Shown piece by piece: positions 32,536-42,868 of a stretch of 64,000 nucleotides of DNA. A model generated the notes under the pieces. The model saw only the letters and a program-made list of their open reading frames with translations, searched no databases and was not told the origin of the DNA. The position numbers and the translations under genes were made by a program. Position 1 is the first letter of the stretch. Every line of letters starts with the position of its first letter. This stretch comes from Blepharisma stoltei (lineage: Eukaryota; Ciliophora; Heterotrichea; Heterotrichida; Blepharismidae): contig CAJZBQ010000023.1 in assembly GCA_914767885.1 (NCBI GenBank), positions 310,001 through 374,000 of the forward strand, given 5' to 3'.

Positions 32536-35174
32536 TTACATTTTTTCCAAAACTAATTCTGTGAACTCTTTCAGGTCAATTTCTCCATCGCCATTCTGAT
32601 CTCCTTCCTTTATAATGCTTTCTCAAACTGCGTCATTTGAGCCTTTCCCTCCACTTAGCATTCTCCTCAGCTCATCTGTAGAAATTGACCCACTTCCATC
32701 TTTATCAAAAATTTTAAAAGCCATCTCAAGGTTTCGCCTAGAAAATAGAATTTCATGATCCAGGGTAGCTTGGATAAATTCTGTGTAATCGATAAATCCG
32801 CTCCCATCTGTATCAACGTTATTCATAATTCTATCAATGACAGTTTCATTGTTTAGTCCTCCTACGACTTCGTTATAGATTTTAAGCAGTTCTTCTTTGC
32901 TGACCCGACCGTCTCCATTTTGGTCGAGCATTCGGAATGATTTTTGGAGCTCTCGCTTTTCCTCTTGTGTTACTAAATGAGTTGTGATGAAGGTAAAAAT
33001 TGCACTACGGAGCTTTACTGAAGCATTAAAGGAACTGAGTTGTGTAAAAATGTTTACTCCCCCTACGTGAGCTAATAAAAAAAATTTTGTTCGTTCACGG
33101 AGGGGGTGAATTTTTTTTTAAAAAAAATATTATATATATTTTATAATAAAATTTTGTTTAAAAATTCTAAAAAATATCCAATTCGCAAAAATTGGAAAAC
33201 AAATATTTATTTAATTTGTAAAATTTATGTTTTAAAATACAATTTGTTCAAAATTAAACAGAATTAGCTCAAGATTTCATTATACTAATTATCACTTATT
33301 TACCAAAATTTTTTTTGCATAATTAGTTTTTGTTCACTCACGGAGGATGGATTTTTGGCCAAAAAATAGGAATTTTTCCAATGGTTTTTTTCGCTCACGG
33401 ATGGGGGAGCTAGGATTTGGTCAGATGTAGGGAAATCTAAGGCTTTATATGATTGAAGCCAGCTATGAGCAAGGGATTCTTGAGCTGTGATCCGCTTTGA
33501 AACGTCCCTTTCAAGCAGTTTTCTCATTAGATCTCTTGCTCCTTCAGAAATTTTATGAAAATGAGGCCCATCAGTTAAAATGATACCGTATTTTACATTG
33601 TGTAAAATTTCTGCTTCAGATTTCCCACTAAACGGTGGCTTCCCTGTCAATAGTATATACAATATAATTCCACAGCTTCATTCATCACATAGTTCGTTAT
33701 AAGAATTTTCTAGTATACCTTTTATAATGGCTAATATTTTGATTAATCTAAAACTCTTTTTCAAAGTAAAATGCATTATTATCTATAAAATGAAATAAAT
33801 GTGGACGTGACGGAAAATGGTCTCCGAGGCTCACTCCCAAAGGATAATAGGATCAATCCAGATAAAGCTGAAACAAGGCCTTTGTCCCTTTTTGAAGAGG
33901 CTTTCAGACTTGGGATGACTGCTGAAGAGGAAATTTGTTTATCCCTGGAGGGTCTCCCTATCCCTGCCAGATGGGCTAGAGAGGTTTTGCCTCTCACATA
34001 GTCTCTTCTATCGGGACTATCTTTAGCCCGACAAAGAATAGCTCTAACCTAGGGAGCTAACCTTAGGCTAGGCGAGTGTCATAAGAAAATTAAGGAGGGC
34101 AGAGTTTTGGCAGGGCATTGCACGATTTGCAACCTTTCCTAGAGTCAAAGTGGCCCGGCTAGTGGTATAGAAAATTCCTGGGGATAGCGCGGAATACGCT
34201 ATCCCCAGGACCAACCGGGATCGGATCCCACATGGAACGAGGGTTCCGTGTGTGGATCCATTTTTGACACGTGAAAGTAAATATCTCACATGTCAAAAAT
34301 GGATCCACACATGGAACCCCCGTTCCATGTGTGGATCCGATCCCGGTTGGTCCTGGGGATAGCGTATTCCGCGCTATCCCCAGGAATTTAGTATATGCTG
34401 CTTATGGCCGTTGAGTAACTTAATCTTATTAACTATAAATAGAATACCTCTGGAGCGACATAATATACTGAGCCGAAGCATCCTTTAATTTTATGTTTTT
34501 GGAAAAACACTGAACTCCCAAAATCAGCTACTTTTATTGTGATTTCTCCATTGGCTTCTTCAATTAAAATATTTTCAGGCTTTAAATCTCTATGTATAAT
34601 ATTTTTCGAATGACAATAGCTCACTGCTGATAACAATTGATACATTATGTGTGCTGTTTCTTTTTCACTAAAGTGTCCTTTTTCTGAAATTTTACTGAAC
34701 AATTCACCTCCAGGACAGAATTCCATGACGATATAAAAGTGATTTTTATCTTCAAAAATCTGGAAAACCTTTAAAATATTTGGGTAAGGAGATTTATACA
34801 TATTTTTTATTAATTTATATATAATTAAAGCTTGGAATTATTTTATGTAAAATCTAATTATACGTTAATTTAATATTTGGATGATCCAACGTTTTTAAAA
34901 CTTGAATTTCTTGAAGCTTATTTGTGGAAGTCAGCATTTCTTGACTTAATTGTTTTTTTATTATCATTTTAACCGCATAAGTATTTCCAGTGACTTTTTC
35001 TATACACTGGAAAACCTTGGAGAAGGCTCCTCGGCCCAGTTCTTTTGTGATTTCATATTCATTTGAAAACTGGTCATGGCTTTCAGTAACGAAAATTTCA
35101 GGGCGGATTTTCAATTGTTGCATGTTTTCGAGGTATAAGCTGAATGTCTTTTTCTTCGGTGATATGCAGCCCAT
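32536..35174 (-). CDS. Calcium-dependent protein kinase (CDPK) with three IESs
   Basis: 484 residues after removing 33055-33410, 33714-34444 and 34777-34873. The MGCISPKKK start is a dual myristoylation/palmitoylation signal. Kinase domain: LGRGAFSKVFQ, AVKMIIKK, HRDLKPEN, VADFGSS, YYVAPEVLENSYNELCDEWS (a junction), GIILYILLTGKPPF. An autoinhibitory junction follows (NIFTQLSSFNASVKLRSA, typical of CDPKs and rebuilt by MITE removal). Four EF-hands come next: DQNGDGRVSKEE, DTDGSGFIDYTE, DKDGSGSISTDE and DQNGDGEIDLKE. It is a membrane-tethered Ca2+ effector kinase, as in other ciliates and apicomplexans. All three junctions fall in conserved blocks. Confidence 0.95.
33055..33410 (+). mobile_element. 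MITE IES in the CDPK autoinhibitory junction
   Basis: 356 bp, TA-bounded, same orientation and block order as 18472-18860 but with a point-mutated core and shorter C/G tracts. Confidence 0.93.
33714..34444. other. 731-bp IES in the CDPK kinase domain carrying nested elements
   Basis: TA-to-TA removal gives APEVLENSYNELCDEWS. Inside lie a GC-rich block (about 33784-34171) that starts CTATAAAATG, like the retroelement 5' ends, and the palindrome at 34172-34389. A 66-codon open frame at 33801-34001 matches no family I know. Confidence 0.88.
34172..34389. repeat. 218-bp compound palindrome
   Basis: Arms 34172-34273 and 34287-34389 are complementary with about four differences; the loop is 13 nt. 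Each arm holds two smaller hairpins: CCTGGGGATAGCG / CGCTATCCCCAGG, and a GGATCC...CATGGAAC / GTTCC...GGATCC pair. It is GC-rich in AT-rich surroundings. Confidence 0.95.
34777..34873. other. 97-bp IES in the CDPK N-lobe
   Basis: The direct repeat AATATTTGG sits at both boundaries. Excision gives LDHPNILKVFQIFED. Confidence 0.9.
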
Positions 35175-35744
35175 ATAACTAGTAATATTGGTTTAAAATA
35201 TTAGCCATGGATTAGATATAGGAAAGTCAAAATGATAAGAGAACATATCTTATAAGGGATTTATGCATTTTATAAATAATGTTTAGATAAATATTCTTAA
35301 AAACCACTATTTTGAAGCTTAAAAAAGAAATAGTCTAATAATGGTATTCGAAAATAAATGGCTAATTATATATAGAAGCATATTAATGAAAGTAATAGAA
35401 TCTTTACAAGAAATGAAGAATATATATATATTTGTGATAGGTAAATTGGTAAACGAAGAAATTGAAATTTTTTTTAAGGAATCAAAATTTAATTATCCTG
35501 GATATGGAGAGTCGTGCATATGAAAAGAAAAACTAATTGGGTGTTCATCTCTCTAATTATGTCTAATAAACTCAGTATATATAGCAATATTATAAATCCA
35601 TATTATGATTCTAGATGATACATCATTCTCTAGAAGAATTTCAAGACTTTTATATTTTAAGCGGTCAAGAACCTTAAAGTACGTGCTTAATGGTAAATAA
35701 AATATTTAATAGATACATTTTATAAAGGATAATTTCATTTGAAT
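35175..35744. other. AT-rich promoter region between CDPK and RER1
   Basis: A 71-codon frame (35341-35556) starts MVFENKWLIIYR, but it has no recognisable family and its composition matches AT-rich noise. Nothing else found. Confidence 0.4.
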
Positions 35745-36430
35745 ATGGAAGAGTCAGGATTCAAAGAGAGACTTCGCATTTATATCCAAACTTATGTTGA
35801 CAGAATAACACCACATATGAAAAAGAGATGACTGATAACTTCTATTCTGCTTTTCTTTTTCTTTCAGAGGGTTATCAGCTTAAAAGGTATCTAATAGTCA
35901 GGATATTATGTTATTGCTTACTGCTTACTTCCCCCTCATCCTTTATAGAACGACTGCTGGCCAATAATGAGTTCAAAAAATATAAAATAAAATAAGATAT
36001 TTTTTATTTTTTCTATAAAATCCGCACTATATTAAAACTGCTCAGTCAGTATGGGGGTTTATCAATTTATATACTTAACCTTTTCTTAAGGTTCCTGACT
36101 CCAATTATGTCTGACATGGAAGACGAAGAATCTGACAATCCTGTACTTCCTATGCGAGAATCAAATGAATTCAAACCTTTTCTCCGCAAATTAAACGAGT
36201 TCAGTTTTTGGAAAAATACTTTTATAGGGACAGTCATTTCAGTATATTGCACTTTTATCGAATCTTTAGACATTGAAGTGTTTTGGCCAGTTTTAGTGGT
36301 TTATTTTATTATTTTGTTTGTAGCAACTATGAGACGGCAAATTGCTCATATGTATAAACATGGGTATATTCCTTTTGATTTTGGGAAAACCACATATCAA
36401 AGTGGAAAATTGAGAGGAAGAGAAGATTAA
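35745..36430 (+). CDS. RER1: RER1-family ER/Golgi retrieval receptor, copy 1
   Basis: 178 residues with a 15-nt intron (35887-35901) and an IES (35926-36059). RER1 landmarks in order: YIQTYVDRITPHMKKRWL, a membrane segment, ISLKGYYVIAYCLSIYILNLFLRFLTP (restored by splicing and excision), LPMRESNEFKPFLRKLNEFSFW, VFWPVLVVYFIILFVATMRRQI, and HMYKHGYIPFDFGK. Four membrane segments. RER1 returns ER proteins and unassembled subunits from the cis-Golgi in COPI vesicles. Confidence 0.95.
35887..35901 (+). other. 15-nt intron in RER1 copy 1
   Basis: GTATCTAATAGTCAG; splicing gives SLKGYYVIAY. Confidence 0.9.
35926..36059. other. 134-bp IES in RER1 copy 1
   Basis: The ends are TTACTTCCCCCTC...ATGGGGGTTTA. 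Excision gives YCLSIYILNLF. Confidence 0.9.
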
Positions 36431-36462
36431 TTAATAAGAAAATTCATAATTAAGAATTAGAA

Positions 36463-36999
36463 ATGGAAAAATGCAAAGCCAAAATATCTCTTCAAGGATT
36501 TTCTGATTGAATTTCTCCACATAAAGGAAAGAGGTGGTTAATAGCTGCAATTTTTTTGCTAATTTTTCTTTATAGAATTATTTGCTTGGAAGGTAATTTT
36601 TAAGCAGGGTTTTACTTGGTTGCATGCTTATCTGCAATGTACTTGCTTGGTATTTCTTTGAGTTTTATTACCCCAATTATGTCAAATTTAGAGTATCAGG
36701 AGCAAGATAACCCTGCTCTCCCTAGCAGCGAAATAAACGAATTTAAACCTTTTATCAGAAAATTAGAAGAATTCAGTTTGTGGAGACATTCTTTTATCTG
36801 TATAATTATTTCAAATACTTGTACATTTATTCAATTTTTGGATATTAAAGTTCCTTGGCCGATTTTTATGATTTATTTTTTAGCTTTATGTATAGGAACA
36901 CTAAAGAAGCAAGTTTCTCACATACATAAGCATGGTTATAATCCCTTTAATTTTAGGAAATCCACAATTAATTTTAAAGAAGAAGTTTCCTCCATTTAA
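36463..36999 (+). CDS. RER1: RER1-family protein, copy 2
   Basis: 173 residues, starting 32 bases after the stop of copy 1 on the same strand, with a 15-nt intron (36593-36607) at the same place in the protein (CLEG-FYLVA). It is more diverged: WISPHKGKRWLIAAIFLLIF, LSAMYLLGISLSFITP, EINEFKPFIRKLEEFSLW, KVPWPIFMIYFLALCIGTLKKQV, HIHKHGYNPFNF. It carries no IES where copy 1 has one. One Trp is TGA. Presumably the same retrieval function with different cargo, or redundant. Confidence 0.92.
36593..36607 (+). other. 15-nt intron in RER1 copy 2
   Basis: GTAATTTTTAAGCAG, at the position homologous to that of copy 1. Confidence 0.9.
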
Positions 37000-37116
37000 A
37001 TATTTTTACAGTATCCCGAGCTTATTCTTATTTACAAGCCTTTTTCTTAATTAAAATTATTATTTTAAATTATCTCATCTCGTCATGAAATTAAAAGGTT
37101 TATCTATAACGTATAA

Positions 37117-38678
37117 CTACATTTGAGGCTTCTCAATAGGAGAATCCATAATTACTTGACTAAAAGATTTGCTTTGCACTACACTAATCGAGCTGATATT
37201 AGACTTAGAATCTTCAAGCTCTTCTCTAAAAAGTTCTGTGAAGTTAAACTCAGTACCTTTTATTTTATTTAGTCTTTCTTCCATATTTGGATCCATAATC
37301 GTAGGAGGTCTATTTTTAGATAAGCAATATTTATCATCGACCCTACTCTTACTTACAGAAATACCGTCCTGATGCAGTTTAGCTTCTAAATATTCAATTA
37401 TGCTCTTGTCTTCAAGCACTAAAAGGGTTTCTTCAAATTCATATGTATAATCAACCCCTGCTTCTTCTATTAAATATCTTATACACTCTTTAAAATTTTT
37501 ATTTTTTCGTTTTTTTGATCATACTGCAGCTATCTGTAGGGCACTTTCTTTTCGTTTATTTACAATTTGGAAATTAGCTCCCATATATTCATATAGATAT
37601 TTGATAACTTCTAAGTTTCCAGATTTGCAGGAAATTAAAGCACAGTTTTCACCAGTTGTTTCGTCTATAAAGTGTACGTTAAATTCATTATTAGGCTTTT
37701 CTCTAAAATACTCTCTAAAAAATTTTATGAGCTCCAGCCTGCCTTTTTCGACCGCTCTTTGTATAGGTGTCATTGTACTTATCGGCGCCGCCAATTTACT
37801 TTTCTCCTGTGTATGAGATTTTGTATTTCTTGACTTCGCGAATATTGAAAGCTCTTCACTAACTGGCTCGTCATCTGAATTTTCAACCTGATCTTTATTT
37901 TCTAAATATAATGGCAAATAATATTCTAGCAAGCTTAAATGGCCAAGCTCGCATAAAACTTCAATTGGGCGTTTTCCTAATTGCAGGAAATATTTCGTCA
38001 TTACTGACAGCTTGGCGTGCCCTTCTTCATATAAAGTTTTAAATGCAGAGGTCGCTCCTAACTCCCCCCCCCCCCTCCGTGAGCGAACAAAAAAAATTTT
38101 GTTCGCTCACGGAGGGGGGTTTAATTTTTTTTTTTAAAAAAAATTTTTATATATAAATTTTATAAAAAATATTTTTTTTCGAAATTTAAAAAAATCCTAA
38201 TTTGCAAAAATTGGGAAGCAAATATTAATTTAATTTGCAAAATTTATGTTTTAAAACGCAATTTGTTTAAAATTAAACAGAATTAGCTCTAGATTTCATT
38301 ATACTAATTATCACTTATATATCAAAATTTTTTTCCCATTAAAATTTTTTCTATTAAAAAAAATTTTTGTTCACTCACGGAGGGTGGGGTTTTTGGTCAA
38401 AAAATGGCGATTTTTCTAATGGTTTTGTTCGCTCACGGAGGGGGGGGGGGGAGTAAGTAAAGAGCATAGCCTAAAGGGTTCATATCAACTTGGTGGATTT
38501 TGATGAGTGGGTCGTCAATCAGTATTGTAGGGTCTTTATAGTAGATGTTGGTTTTTGAATATCGTTCGAGAATTAGACGAATTCTTTCAGCAGAGTTTTT
38601 TTCGATGGCTTCAATTAGTTTGTTGGAGATAAATTTTTCGATATTAATGTGTTTTTTGGTTACGCAGCAAGCTCCCAT
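37117..38678 (-). CDS. Ankyrin-repeat protein with MGACC acylation signal, one MITE IES
   Basis: 388 residues after removal of 38059-38453. The MGACCVTKK start predicts N-myristoylation with Cys palmitoylation. Ankyrin-type repeats: GKRPIEVLCELGHLSLLEYYL, MTPIQRAVEKGRLELIKFF and NCALISCKSGNLEVIKYLYE, then ESALQIAAV. A TGA-coded Trp follows (AAVWSKKRK). The C-terminal 120 residues are charged without clear fold. The MITE junction reads GYALYLGATSAFKTLY. Probably a membrane-associated scaffold; function not known. Confidence 0.88.
38059..38453 (+). mobile_element. Full-length MITE IES in the ankyrin gene
   Basis: 395 bp, nearly identical to 18472-18860 apart from C/G-tract length. Only the first TA of the right flank restores the frame. 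Confidence 0.95.
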
Positions 38679-38848
38679 AGACTATTTATTACACTTATAA
38701 AAATCAGTAAAAATTATTTTATTATAAATATGCTGTATTTAAGAATTTTTTGAAAGAGAGAATAAAATTGGTATTCATAGAGGATTGATATAGATATTTT
38801 TTGATATTTGAAACACTTTGATGGAAAATTAATTCAATTTATTGTTAA

Positions 38849-39733
38849 TTAAATTTCGTTCCCAATAGTAATCCATCCTGCTCTAAGGTTATTTCTGCGT
38901 CCAAAGATCTCTAAATAAGAGCCATTAGGTACTAGCTCTTCAATCATCTGATAAACTTCTTCAGGCTTCTGGCTCTGCCCTCTTCTTAAGCTGAAAATGA
39001 TGTCAGGAATTTCTTTGTCACTCATATCTAGGTCTCCCTTTACCCCAACCAAGCATGTTTCTTTTGCATGCTGTAGCCAGTATCCATGACTTTTCGCAAT
39101 TTTGTTATTGCAGGTTTTCTTTACCCATACGACTTCATCAACGTATTTATATACTTTTTACCCATTTTGAGCTTCTATATTGATATAGAAATTTTTACAT
39201 TTTTATAATCAGAGTAATTAGATATATCCCCAGCAATCTAACAGCTGGAGCGACATTCTATATTTTGCATTAATTGTCCATATAAAAATTAATCCTTGAT
39301 TCTGCAACTTTGGAATAGGAAGTTGCCTTATACTTGGATCAGGTAAAGATTCATATGAAATAGTTACCCCTCTGGTAGGATTTGCTCCTGATAGCTGCCA
39401 AGGTGGGTCCATCATGATAACATCAAATAATTTCCCTTTGACTTCTTGATGAATTTTTGCAAGCTGCAGAAAATCATAATTCCTTACATCAGCACATATA
39501 GGTATAGAATCTTCAGGGACACTAGTTTTCTCTATTTCCCTTTTATCGAATTCCTGCTTAAAAAAGTTCATTTCTTCCTGGTAAATGTATTTGTCTATTT
39601 GTTCTAAATCCTCTTGGATTATCCCGTTATTATAGCTATCTGCATATGTCTATATATGTATTACTTCTGATTCTTGGCTGCTTGGAATATAAGTTTTGCT
39701 TTGCTTAGATTTGACAGTCCGCTTCTTCACCAT
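38849..39733 (-). CDS. MT-A70 family adenine-N6 methyltransferase
   Basis: 264 residues with a 15-nt intron (39650-39664) and a 75-bp IES (39148-39222). The catalytic motif DPPW is in FDVIMMDPPWQLSG. Further MT-A70 blocks: GLIFIWTINAKYRMSLQLLDCWGY, KYVDEVVWVKK (junction), HGYWLQHAKETCLVGVKG, IFSLRRGQSQKPEEVYQMIEEL, and LEIFGRRNNLRAGWITIGNE. There is a short basic N-terminus (MVKKRTVKSKQSK), perhaps nuclear targeting. The family includes mRNA m6A writers (METTL3) and the ciliate DNA 6mA enzymes (MTA1/MTA9 type); the sequence alone does not decide between RNA and DNA. Confidence 0.92.
39148..39222. other. 75-bp IES in the MT-A70 gene
   Basis: TA-bounded; excision gives LDCWGYKYVDEVVWVKK. Confidence 0.88.
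39650..39664 (-). other. 15-nt intron in the MT-A70 gene
   Basis: GTAATACATATATAG on the coding strand; splicing gives SSQESETYADSYNN. Confidence 0.88.
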
Positions 39734-39772
39734 TTCGCGCGAAAGTTATAAGCCATTTTAGATAATTTTTAA

Positions 39773-40849
39773 TTATGTATGTGCGTGTTGCCAAAGGACA
39801 ACAGTGTTATCAAAACTAGAAGTAGCTAAGTGGATTCCGTCAGGGGAGAGTTCAACTGAAGTCGTTTTATCAGAATGCCCAGGCAAGTTTTGTAGGCTTC
39901 GCTCTTCATTAATAATGTCCCATAGCATAACATCGCCTCGGTCAGTACCACATATAATGATTCTTCCACTTTTTGAGACTTCTAATGCTTCTACTCCTCG
40001 GCCTACATTATAAACTCCCACCTCTCTGAGGGCTCTTATGTCGAAGAGTCTTATAAACCCATCAGAAGAGCCTGATAAAAAGGTATTATTAGAATCATGC
40101 AAAAATTTGACACAGTTTACATCTCCTTGATGAGAATAGGAATTTCCTGACGAATTTTGTTGACGCAAGTCTCAGAGTTTGACAGTTTTATCACAGGAGC
40201 CGGTTAGAACTAAATAAGGGTTAGCTTTGCAAGTGTCGATTGTCATGACATCTTCGGTGTGCTCTTCAAATTTGTGGACTGGCAAATCAGTTTTTGGGAG
40301 ATCTCAAAGACAAACTGTGGAATCGCCTGAGCATGTGACAAGGTTTTTTGGAGTAATAAAGCTTAATGATGATAAATAGCCTTGATGAGCTTGAAATGCC
40401 ATTAAAGGCTTGTTTTTGCCTTCGATTTTTTTCTTACGGTTCATTTCAATTTGGAAAATATAGCATTTTCCAATGAAACTTCCAGTAGCGAGCAATTGGC
40501 TTGTAGTTTTTTCAAATGCACATGTCATGAGTGTAGGATTTGTGTCTTTAACAACTCATTCACAGGATGGGTTTCCTGTGTATGAATTTCATATGATAAC
40601 TCGGCCATCACCACTTACAGATGCTAAAAATTTTTTAGCTAAATCACCACCAGCTCAGGATAATGAGTAAACTCTATCACCATGAGCTTCTAATTTCAAA
40701 CTTTCAATAAATAGACATTTGATAGGCTGGAGTGCAGATTTATAGTTAGATATAGATATTTTGGGCTGCTTGTCTTCTAATTGAGCTTTTAGTAAATCAA
40801 TTGAGTGCTCAACAGCTTCTATTTTAGAAAGAAGATCACTTGAATCCAT
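39773..40849 (-). CDS. Heterotrimeric G-protein beta subunit
   Basis: 358 residues, a single frame with four or more TGA-coded Trp (SLSWAGG, VIIWNSY, CEWVV, KLWDLRQ). An N-terminal helix (LLSKIEAVEHSIDLLKAQLED) corresponds to the G-gamma-binding coil. Seven WD blades of G-beta type follow, e.g. LVTCSGDSTVCLWDL, HTEDVMTID, LTGSCDKTVKLWDLR, SGSSDGFIRLFDIR, GTDRGDVMLWDI and ATSSFDNTVVLWQ as the last blade. It would pair with G-gamma at the membrane. The gene starts 11 bp from nothing notable and ends 40 bp from the start of the MT-A70 gene, same strand. Confidence 0.92.
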
Positions 40850-42016
40850 TATAATTTCTATTTTATATTTTTAAACATATGAAAATCTTAATTTAATATA
40901 ATTCAAGCTGAAGACAGAATCATAGATTTCTCCTCCGTAATTTGCTTTGCACATATTGCTTTCATTTCCAAAAGCATGATTATGTTTATTGAACAACTTG
41001 CCTGATATGGATTCTTGATAAATTATATAATTAGATCAATGTTTTGCTCCGCTTTTAGAGCTCAATAAGATCAACCTCTATTGTGCAGAATAGAAAGCTA
41101 AACTATCTCTTCAAAATATAATCCCTTAGCTCTCCTTCCTAATTGCTTTGGCTTCAAGTCACAGTTTATGCAAAAAATCAGTTATTATAGTTATTAAAAA
41201 TGATGAAATTCATAATATAATAAATGAAATGAATTTTTTATTAAAATTTAAGAGTATTTTATTGCGATGAATACTTTATTTTACCATTTTGATTGATTTT
41301 TGAGAGAAAATCTCATCATAAATTATTAGGGATTAATTTCTACTGAAAAGTTTAATTTATTAAGTTTTTTAAAATATGCATCTTCATTTATTAGGCACTT
41401 TTAAACGATGGTGAGTTGGATGAAAAGGTCTAAGGTGACAGGTTAATTAATCCTAGCCAAAGAAAAGTGGATACCATCCTTTTAGAAAATATATACGTTC
41501 TATTTATAGAAATAATAAAAACTAGTTTAGCGTCTTTATAAAAATTTTGTCAAATTTAATTTAGAGTTAGAATAAAAGTAGGCTATAAAGAATTAGTAGG
41601 ATTTTTAGGCTAGGTTTAAGCAAAAATAATTGATTATTGTTCAATTAATATGCTTGATGGTTAAATAAGCTATATTTAACTTTGAAGGCTCTTATGTTGT
41701 GATTCTTAAATCAGCAACTTTACAATTATTTTCCTCTATTATAGGCGATGCATAATAATACGATATAATGCTGAGCATATACTAACCTTTATTGCTAGTT
41801 TTCTATCATTATTTTTAAGAGCGCTCAAACATTTTGTCTACACTACCTAACCTACTGGAAATTATTAGCTCATAACTTTTTTGTGTGCTGAATCGTTTTA
41901 GCTGGTAGAAATTTATATATTTATATATATAAAGCATGCTAAATTATAATTTTAGAGAGAAAGTCAATAAATATTTAGCGAGCAATTAATTCCATGTAGA
42001 TTGTAAAAATACTAAA
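40850..42016. other. AT-rich intergenic region
   Basis: No ORF above background and no repeat or RNA gene recognised. Confidence 0.5.
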
Positions 42017-42666
42017 ATGGAAATGAATCGCCCAAGTTTCTCATTGATCATAATTACTGCAGTTGTTTCTATCAATGCTCAAGATGCAGATGGTGACCCT
42101 AATAGCGGCGATAATAAAGACAATAATAGCGGTGGATCTGTAGCAGGAGGTGTTTGTGGAATAATATTCTTCTTAGCATTTATAGGCATAGTAATATATA
42201 TAGCTTGAAGACGTAAGAAAGCTGGAAAAAAGTGCTTATTAAATCGAGATACTCCCTGGTGCTGGGGTGATGAGGATGAAGAAGAAGAGGATCAGACACC
42301 AGAAATAGGCAGAATTGATACAGCTCCACCAGCAGATAGAGGAAGCATAAATCGGTGGAATAACTTTATATCTGAATCTCAAGGGTTAAGTGAAAGATCT
42401 GGCATTCTACAGAATTCAGAACGACAAAATTTGCCAGCAGCTAAGAGAGCTAAGCTATAGAAACTGTAATTTGCACAGAATACTTGATTTCCCAACAAAA
42501 AGCCTGTTCAATATGCTTAGGTGATTTTAGCATTCAAGAAAATCTAACAAAAACTGAATGTGACCATTTATTTCATGTTCAATGCTTGAATGAATGAGCA
42601 AAGAAATCTCAATATTTAACATGCCCAGTTTGTCGTAAAGATATCTCTCAAGGTAATAAATTATAA
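42017..42666 (+). CDS. Single-pass membrane RING-H2 protein, with an apparent frameshift
   Basis: The N-terminal signal peptide (SLIIITAVVSINA) precedes an Asp/Gly/Asn-rich lumenal stretch, then a membrane segment (VCGIIFFLAFIGIVIYIAW, W by TGA) and a basic stop-transfer RRKKAGKK. The cytosolic part is acidic, and a C-terminal RING-H2 finger follows (CSICLGDF, CDHLFHVQC, CPVCRKDI). The two parts lie in different frames around 42450: the first runs to a TAG after AAKRAKL, the RING frame enters at ETVICTEYL. Small TA-to-TA deletions of 5 or 14 nt would join them. This may be a mutation, an assembly error or an unusual minimal excision. Likely a membrane E3 ligase. Confidence 0.72.
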
Positions 42667-42715
42667 ATTTTTTTGTAATTTAATATATAAGCAGCTAATC
42701 ATATAGGCTATTTAA

Positions 42716-42868
42716 TTATGTATTCTGAAATACCCCTTCTTCTTTTCTCACTAGCTGTTTTTCTAGAGAGAGTACTTCTCTGTCTTGCGGCGCTTGTTTT
42801 AACTCCTTAGCCTTAACAATGATCAATTCTCGTAAGCCTACAATCGCAATTATTTTATAATTTGTCAT
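42716..42868 (-). CDS. Possible 50-aa small protein
   Basis: The frame MTNYKIIAIVGLRELIIVKA continues to a charged helix and ends FQNT. It has no recognised family. It is convergent with the RING gene, 50 bases away. It may be the remnant of a longer gene. Confidence 0.35.
   Translation of the reverse strand: MTNYKIIAIVGLRELIIVKAKELKQAPQDREVLSLEKQLVRKEEGVFQNT

Noticed and set aside
33801-34001. 66-codon plus-strand frame in the CDPK IES
   Set aside because: It lies in a GC-rich mobile block inside an IES, matches no family I know, and GC-rich DNA gives long chance frames.
35341-35556. 71-codon frame upstream of RER1
   Set aside because: AT-rich, no conserved motif, and placed in a promoter region; coding not supported.
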